From Stappia sp. WLB 29 (lineage in GTDB: Bacteria; Pseudomonadota; Alphaproteobacteria; Rhizobiales; Stappiaceae), in the NCBI RefSeq assembly GCF_023507705.1, contig NZ_JALBGD010000002.1, positions 310,001 through 374,000 of the forward strand: 64,000 nucleotides of DNA, in the 5' to 3' direction. Of the stretch, positions 59,163-64,000 are shown piece after piece. Each line of letters starts with the position of its first letter. Position 1 is the first letter of the stretch. Under the pieces are notes generated by a model, which was given only the letters and a program-made list of their open reading frames with translations, was not told the origin of the DNA and did no database searches. The translations under genes were made by a program, and so were the position numbers.

Positions 59163-60572
59163 TCAGATCATCGTTTCATAGAGGCGCCGGTCCGCTTTCA
59201 ACACGTCCCGGAGGCTCTCCAAAGCGCACCGAAGATCTTTCGGCGAGCGCGCCGCTCCAACGTTCACTCGTACGGCATGCGGCACCGAATCGCGGCCGAC
59301 CGCAAAGACCTCGCCGGAAAGAACGCCGACGCCAGCCTGCGCGGCGGCGCGGGCGAACGCGTTCGCATGCCAAGGCTCTGGCAAGTGCAGCCAGAAATGT
59401 GTCGCGACGTCATCTGTCCAAATGTTCACGTCATGCAGAACTTCCCGAACCACTGCCTGACGCCTGCCGAACTCGTCGCGTTGACCGTCAACAATCCGCG
59501 CTACGCGGCCGTCCTCGATCATCCGTGTCGCGATCAACGCATTGAGCGGGCTGGTGCTCCAGCAGTTGATGCGCAGCATCGCCGCAATGTCGGCCACGAG
59601 CGCCTTGGGGGCTAGGACGGCACCGAACCGCAAGCCCGGCGCGACGCATTTCGACAAGCCGCTGATATGGACTGTGATGTCAGGGTCGGACGACACCAGT
59701 GCGCGCGGCGCATCCGCTTTCAATGGACGATAGACGTCGTCCTCGACGATCAGCACACCATGCTTGCGCGCGATTGCGGCTAGCGCGCACTTGCGCTCGG
59801 CGGACAGCGTAATCGTCGTCGGATTGTGCAGGGTCGGCACGAGGAACAGCGCGCGTGGCTTGAACTCGTTGCAGGTCCTGTCCAGCGCATCCGGCAGCAT
59901 ACCATCGCGGTCAATTGCAACCGGCCTGAGGTTGAGGTCTAGTGACCGGCACAGTGCGCCAATTCCCTGATAGGTGACCGCGTCCGCCAAAATCGCATCG
60001 CCCTGCCGTGCTACGGCACCGAGGACGCAGGCGAGGCCGTTCTGCGCTCCGTTGGTCACGATGATTCTTGACGGATCGTTGATACCGGCTGCGGGAGACA
60101 ACCAGTCGGCAACCGCCTCTCGAGCCCAGCTCGGACCTTCGGGCGCGTGAAAGTCCTGCAGCGAAGTGTAGCGTTTGTCGCGCGGTAGCTGCGGCATCAG
60201 GGCCGCAAGAGCCTCAAGGTAGCCAGTTGTGGCCGGTCGGTTGACTGACAAGTCTATAAAGCCCTGCTCCTCAACTGGCGCTGACTTGAAGCTGGCGTTC
60301 ACCGAGGGGTCGGCGATGATCGAACCTCTGCCGGCGCGACTCTCCACCAGCCCGCGCTCTTGTAAGTCCGCGAAGGCACGGGTGATCGTGGTCAAGTTGA
60401 CGCCGACCATACGCGCGATGTCGCGCTGCGGTGGAAGTCGTTCACCGACGGTAAGCTTGCCCTGCACAATGCCGTCGGCAATCAGGTCAGCGATCTGCCG
60501 GTAGATTGGCACGTTACCCGCTACGAACTTCGTCTTCTCAAACATGCGAACTGGCTGATCCTCGAATCTCAT
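59163..60572 (-). CDS. MocR-type GntR regulator fused to aminotransferase domain
   Basis: This protein has about 469 residues. An N-terminal GntR winged helix (PIYRQIADLIADGIVQGKL ... LPPQRDIARMVGVNLTTITRAF) is joined to a class I aminotransferase-like domain with NGAQNGLACVL (near 165), PTLHNPTTITLS and the PLP-lysine region HISGLSKCVAPGLRFG (near 310). MocR proteins sense PLP-linked or amino metabolites. The ATG at 60572 is preferred because an upstream in-frame ATG (60590) lies inside the repeated CATGCAA operator. It is divergent from the TRAP operon, which it probably controls. Confidence 0.85.
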   Translation of the reverse strand: MRFEDQPVRMFEKTKFVAGNVPIYRQIADLIADGIVQGKLTVGERLPPQRDIARMVGVNLTTITRAFADLQERGLVESRAGRGSIIADPSVNASFKSAPVEEQGFIDLSVNRPATTGYLEALAALMPQLPRDKRYTSLQDFHAPEGPSWAREAVADWLSPAAGINDPSRIIVTNGAQNGLACVLGAVARQGDAILADAVTYQGIGALCRSLDLNLRPVAIDRDGMLPDALDRTCNEFKPRALFLVPTLHNPTTITLSAERKCALAAIARKHGVLIVEDDVYRPLKADAPRALVSSDPDITVHISGLSKCVAPGLRFGAVLAPKALVADIAAMLRINCWSTSPLNALIATRMIEDGRVARIVDGQRDEFGRRQAVVREVLHDVNIWTDDVATHFWLHLPEPWHANAFARAAAQAGVGVLSGEVFAVGRDSVPHAVRVNVGAARSPKDLRCALESLRDVLKADRRLYETMI

Positions 60573-60587
60573 GGACGCTTTGTGCCA

Positions 60588-60639
60588 CATGCAAATAGAT
60601 CATGCAATTAATCATATTTCATAAAAACATGACATGCAA
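60588..60639. promoter_or_regulatory. Three direct CATGCAA repeats (putative MocR operator)
   Basis: CATGCAA occurs at 60588-60594, 60601-60607 and 60633-60639, in AT-rich DNA between the MocR gene and the TRAP operon. MocR regulators generally bind direct repeats near their own promoter, so these are good operator candidates. Start-to-start spacings are 13 and 32 bases. Confidence 0.5.
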
Positions 60640-60774
60640 AGAAGGATTGAGCGAAAAATTTGACATTAATGGTCGGTTGACGATGGATTGATATCGTGCA
60701 AGTTTCAAATTAATGACTTGTATGGTCATACATTGGGAGCAACCGCTACAGAGAGCTCGGTGGAGGAGACCGCA

Positions 60775-61779
60775 ATGACACAAAACAATCGCAAAATCGC
60801 AACGCTGCTGGCCATCACAACCCTTCTACTTACCGGAGCAGCGCACGCCGAGACGCTGCGCCTGTCCACCTTGAAACAGCCAGGCTCGGACGGCGCGCAG
60901 GCTGCAGAGAAATTCGCAGCGCTTGTCGGGGAGCGAACCGAAGGACGAGTCGAGGTCAAGGTCTATCCTGCCAGCCAACTCGGCGACTGGACCGAGGTCT
61001 ACGAGCAGGTCATGCAGGGCGCAGTCGACATGGCCATGCAGCCGCTGGCAACCGCTGACGACAAGCGACTCGCCATCACCTGGTTTCCCTACGCCTTCAC
61101 CAATTACGAGACGGCGAAACAGTCGCTGTCGCCCGGCGGCGCGGTATTCGACATCGTCAGCGAAGCAATCGCCGACAAAGGCTTGACGCCCCTCGGCGTT
61201 TATGGCGAGGGCATGGGCGGCGCCGGCTTCGCCGGGGCGGTCGAAAATCCCTCCGACACGGAACTCAAGCGAAACCTCAAGATCCGCGTCTGGCCGGGCG
61301 GCGTCACACACAGGGTCCTGCTGGAGCGCTTCGGCTTCAACACCGCCACGCTGCCCTGGGCCGAACTCTATACTGGCATGCAGACCGGAGTGGTCGACGG
61401 ACAGATCGGCGGCACCGCCGGCATGGCACTCGAATCGTTCAAAGACATCACCAAGACCTGGGTCCAGTACAACGACCACTTCGAAGGCGACTGGTTCATC
61501 GTCAACTCGGAGAGGTATGCCTCGCTCTCGGAGGCCGACCAGAAGATCCTGCTCGACGCGGCGCAGGAAGTCAGTTCGGAACGTTTCGAGCAGGTCGAAG
61601 CGGCCGACGCTAAACATTTGGACACGATGCGTCAGGCGGGTATCGAGGTCGTGACCTTCGACGACGCAACGCTGGACAAGCTGGCAGGCGTCGCGCGTAC
61701 CGACGTTTGGCCGCAGATCGCCGGCGAACTCGGCGAGGAAACCTTCGGCCAGTTGAAGTCCTCCCTCGGCATCGATTGA
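60775..61779 (+). CDS. TRAP transporter substrate-binding protein DctP
   Basis: This 334-residue protein starts at ATG 60775 with GGAGGAG upstream. Signal peptide at residues 1-22 (ITTLLLTGAAHA-ET). The DctP family is clear from ETLRLSTLKQPGSDGAQAAEKFA at the mature start, YPASQLGDWTEVYEQVMQG near 75 and the ligand-binding Arg segment LKIRVWPGGVTHRVL near 180 with WAELYTGMQTGVVDGQIGG. It delivers a carboxylate-type ligand to the DctQM pair. A terminator-like hairpin follows, probably giving more binding protein than permease. Confidence 0.9.
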   Translation: MTQNNRKIATLLAITTLLLTGAAHAETLRLSTLKQPGSDGAQAAEKFAALVGERTEGRVEVKVYPASQLGDWTEVYEQVMQGAVDMAMQPLATADDKRLAITWFPYAFTNYETAKQSLSPGGAVFDIVSEAIADKGLTPLGVYGEGMGGAGFAGAVENPSDTELKRNLKIRVWPGGVTHRVLLERFGFNTATLPWAELYTGMQTGVVDGQIGGTAGMALESFKDITKTWVQYNDHFEGDWFIVNSERYASLSEADQKILLDAAQEVSSERFEQVEAADAKHLDTMRQAGIEVVTFDDATLDKLAGVARTDVWPQIAGELGEETFGQLKSSLGID

Positions 61780-61787
61780 TGTCCCTT

Positions 61788-61827
61788 GGGACCCGGCGGC
61801 AGTCTCCCGGCCGGGTCCCTTCTTTTT
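61788..61827 (+). terminator. Rho-independent terminator/attenuator between dctP and dctQ
   Basis: GGGACCCGG (61788-61796) pairs with CCGGGTCCC (61811-61819), followed by TTCTTTTT (61820-61827). It starts nine bases after the dctP stop. Partial read-through would set the dctP to dctQM expression ratio. Confidence 0.75.
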
Positions 61828-61844
61828 CTGAGAGGCAAGACGCG

Positions 61845-62423
61845 ATGCAAGAAGACGAAACCACCGTCGCAGTTGCAGTACCGGGCAGCATACATGCAGG
61901 CGTCAATACGCCAGACTTTCTCTCGGCCCGCGGTCTGGCGATCTGGAACGCCAAGCTCATTCTGCAGCGCCTTGTGCTGCTCGTCTGCGGCGCGGCCCTC
62001 ACAGCTCTCGTGACGGTGCAGGTGTTCACCCGCTACGTCGTGGGCATCTCGCTGTTCGGCATCGAGGAACTGGCGAGCTTCGTCGCCGTCTATCTCTATT
62101 TTATCGGTGCATCACACGGCGCTTGGGAGCGTGGGCATATTTCAGCGAGCCTGGTCGAGCTCTTCCTGCCCGAAGGCAAGGCGCGCGCCGCTATGGCCGT
62201 CTTTTCCAGCTTGGTGACTGTGGTCCTCTCGGGCTGGATGACGGTGTGGGCATTTCAGTACCTCGCCTTCACGATCAGACGCGGAACCATGTCGCTTGAG
62301 ACCGGCATTCCGCTCGCCTGGGTGCATGGCGTGATGCCGCTCGGCCTTACTTTGATGACGCTCTATTTCGTGGTTGAGCTTCTCGACCGCTGGAACCTGC
62401 TTCGCGGCAAGACAAGCCGATGA
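61845..62423 (+). CDS. TRAP transporter small permease DctQ
   Basis: This is a 192-residue membrane protein from ATG 61845 (AGAGGCAAG upstream); longer upstream frames overlap dctP. Four hydrophobic segments begin near residues 38, 73, 105 and 150. The central GIEELASFVAVYLYFIGASHG is typical of DctQ. It forms the membrane complex with DctM, whose start it overlaps by four bases. Confidence 0.88.
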   Translation: MQEDETTVAVAVPGSIHAGVNTPDFLSARGLAIWNAKLILQRLVLLVCGAALTALVTVQVFTRYVVGISLFGIEELASFVAVYLYFIGASHGAWERGHISASLVELFLPEGKARAAMAVFSSLVTVVLSGWMTVWAFQYLAFTIRRGTMSLETGIPLAWVHGVMPLGLTLMTLYFVVELLDRWNLLRGKTSR

Positions 62424-63727
62424 GCCCGCTGATCCTCATCGATGCGCTGCTGCTGACGGTTTTGCTGATCATCGGTGTGCCAGTCCCACTCTGCTTTGCA
62501 GGCGCGGTCTTGTTCCTAGTGTTGACGGGCGACTTCGGCAACGCCAGCTTCCTGGTCGGAGCCGGCTATGCAAAGCTCTCCTCGATCGTGTTGGTGGCGA
62601 TTCCGCTCTACATCCTCGCCGGAGGGATCATGAGCCGCGGCGGCATTGCCGGCCGCCTCGTCGACCTTGCCGACACCGTGTTCGGGCGCATGCGCGGCGG
62701 CCTCGGAATCGTCGTCATCATCGCGACCGCCATCTTCGGCGCCATATCGGGCATGGCCTCCTCGGCTGTGGCCGCGATCGGCACGATCATGATCCCTCGC
62801 ATGGAAGAGCGAGGTTACGACCGTGCCTATGCAACTGCACTCGTTTCGGCCTCGGCCGTTCTGGCTTTGCTCATCCCGCCCAGCGCCTCAATGATCCTGT
62901 TCGGCTGGGTCACAGGCACCTCAATCCTCGCCTGCTTCCTGGCACCTGTTGTGCCGGGTCTCCTGCTTTGCCTGTTGCTGGGAAGCTGGAACTACGTGCT
63001 GACGCGGCGCATGCCGCTCGCCGCTCCTGAAAAGGCAACCACTCGGCAGGTCATGCAAGAGTTTGCGCGGCGCACGAAACGGGCCGGCTTTGGTCTCGCC
63101 ATGCCTCTGATCATTCTCGGCTTTATCTACGGCGGCGTCACCACCCCGACCGAAGCGGCGGCCGTCGCCGTCGTCTACGCCATACCGATCTCGATCTACA
63201 TCTATCGCGACATGAACTGGTGCGACACGAGCGAGGTAATCTGGCGTGCCGGGCAGACGACAGGCGTGCTGATGGTGCTGATTTTCTTCGCCGCCATGCT
63301 CGGGCGCGTCTGGACGCTGGAGAATGTACCGCAGCAGATCATGGAGGGCTTTCTCCTAGTGAGCGAGAATCCGGTGATCCTGCTGCTGCTCGCCAACCTC
63401 TTCCTGATGATCGTCGGCATGTTCATGGAGGACGTCAGCGGCATCCTGCTCGCATCGCCGCTGCTCATGCCGGTCATGGTCCATGCTGGAGTCGATCCGA
63501 TCCAGTTTGCCGCGATCGTCGCCACCAATCTTGGTATGGGACTGATCACGCCACCGACCGCGCCGATCCTCTACTTCGCTGCCTTGATCGGCAAGGTGCC
63601 GTTGGCCAAGATGCTGACGCCGACGCTAGTCTTCGTATTCCTTGCCTATTTGCCCGTGGTTCTCTTGACGACCTTCGTACCCAGCCTCTCGTTGGCCCTG
63701 CCACGGCTCGTGCTGGGCGTTCCGTGA
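62420..63727 (+). CDS. TRAP transporter large permease DctM
   Basis: This 435-residue protein has about twelve membrane segments. Family hairpins are visible as VLALLIPPSASMILFGW near residue 152 and GMGLITPPTAPILYFAALIG near 372, plus GRVWTLENVPQQ in the middle. It completes the second TRAP system of the window. It differs from the 1122-2402 DctM in most loop regions, so the two transporters probably have different ligands. Confidence 0.9.
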   Translation: MSPLILIDALLLTVLLIIGVPVPLCFAGAVLFLVLTGDFGNASFLVGAGYAKLSSIVLVAIPLYILAGGIMSRGGIAGRLVDLADTVFGRMRGGLGIVVIIATAIFGAISGMASSAVAAIGTIMIPRMEERGYDRAYATALVSASAVLALLIPPSASMILFGWVTGTSILACFLAPVVPGLLLCLLLGSWNYVLTRRMPLAAPEKATTRQVMQEFARRTKRAGFGLAMPLIILGFIYGGVTTPTEAAAVAVVYAIPISIYIYRDMNWCDTSEVIWRAGQTTGVLMVLIFFAAMLGRVWTLENVPQQIMEGFLLVSENPVILLLLANLFLMIVGMFMEDVSGILLASPLLMPVMVHAGVDPIQFAAIVATNLGMGLITPPTAPILYFAALIGKVPLAKMLTPTLVFVFLAYLPVVLLTTFVPSLSLALPRLVLGVP

Positions 63728-63756
63728 CCCTCGCTATCTTATCATCAAAATGATCT

Positions 63757-64000
63757 CCCTTCTGCCAAACCGCTCTGAAAGGAACATGCGCGGGTTGACC
63801 TTGGCTGGGATCACTGCCTCTACACCGGCTGCCTCGATCTCCTTGCAGACAGCGTCGGCATCTTAGCCCCGATCAGCCAGGAAGGCCTCGATCCGGTCTC
63901 CAATCACACGGAACAGCGGAGCAAAGCCCTGCACATCGTGCACCTGTCCAGGCCTCAGCATGAAGCCGAGCGGGAGATCTCTGGCGTCGCATCTGGCTTG
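63757..64000 (-). pseudogene. IS5-family transposase remnant, running off the window
   Basis: Read on the minus strand from the window end, the frame gives LPLGFMLRPGQVHDVQGFAP, RIEAFLADRG, a TAA stop (63863-63865) where a Tyr codon is expected, then DADAVCKEIEAAGVEAVIPAK. This is the DDE-type core of an IS5-family (IS427-like) transposase. It carries a nonsense mutation and loses similarity after IPAK, so it is inactive. The other end lies beyond base 64000. Confidence 0.75.

Noticed and set aside
1-64000. CRISPR array
   Set aside because: No series of regularly spaced short repeats was seen anywhere in the window, and no cas genes are present (the RecB-like nuclease is only distantly Cas4-like).

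Overview
The window is high-GC, gene-dense DNA from an alphaproteobacterium. Two TRAP carboxylate transporters, betaine/dimethylglycine catabolism, an alphaproteobacterial-type initiation-like CAT tRNA locus and tight ATGA-coupled operons suggest Hyphomicrobiales (Rhizobiales) or a near relative. The exact genus cannot be read from the sequence alone. Between about 18.15 and 47.66 kb the composition and gene content change: parts are clearly more AT-rich, and nearly every recognisable gene belongs to a family found in phage-defence islands.

Layout. (1) 1-7972: a catabolic cluster with a TRAP transporter (5' end cut off), a DUF2848 protein, an amidase, an enolase-superfamily dehydratase/racemase, a second MurA-like enolpyruvyl transferase and a DeoR regulator. 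(2) 8191-15756: a betaine-type ABC importer (binding protein, ATPase, tandem-fused permease), a choline/aminoglycoside-kinase-like protein and a dimethylglycine/sarcosine dehydrogenase-like flavoprotein. (3) 15760-17511: a cyclic-peptide-type ABC exporter. (4) 18066-18142: tRNA-Met(CAT), whose 3' end is the left attachment site of a 29.5-kb genomic island. A 17-bp copy of the tRNA end (18130-18146) recurs at 47644-47660. No integrase is visible.

The island carries, in order: a two-headed GHKL/histidine-kinase ATPase coupled to a receiver protein whose C-terminus contains a HEPN-like R-N-x3-H motif, with a convergent, overlapping 5-methylcytosine DNA methyltransferase; a small secreted protein and an unknown protein; a TIR protein, zinc-ribbon peptide and coiled-coil/predicted-nuclease protein leading into a SPARDA-type short Argonaute operon (DREN-APAZ nuclease plus catalytically dead PIWI protein); a Fic AMPylase-type protein; a frameshifted pseudogene; a RecB-like nuclease/SF1 helicase; a giant sacsin-like ATPase with a C-terminal DUF3883 domain; and an SF2 helicase with a PD-(D/E)XK nuclease-like partner. 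A 79-bp sequence lies just before the right attachment core and again at 42771-42849, just before the helicase/nuclease pair. This suggests the last 4.8 kb entered as its own cassette in a tandem array.

(5) 47869-50216: an IS3-family remnant and a LplT-like MFS transporter. (6) 50217-54050: a winged-helix/NB-ARC-like regulator and an NTF2-like protein. (7) 54361-58090: a paoABC-type periplasmic molybdenum aldehyde oxidoreductase operon. (8) 58288-59160: a graveyard of broken catabolic genes. (9) 59163-63727: a MocR regulator divergent from a second complete TRAP transporter. (10) 63757-64000: an IS5-family transposase remnant running off the window.

The strongest candidates for something new are the GHKL-kinase / receiver-HEPN-like / methyltransferase module (19.05-23.5 kb), the TIR / zinc-ribbon / coiled-coil operon abutting SPARDA (25.9-30.9 kb), and the separately bordered helicase-nuclease cassette (42.8-47.66 kb). 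All functional assignments here come from motif reading; no database search was run.
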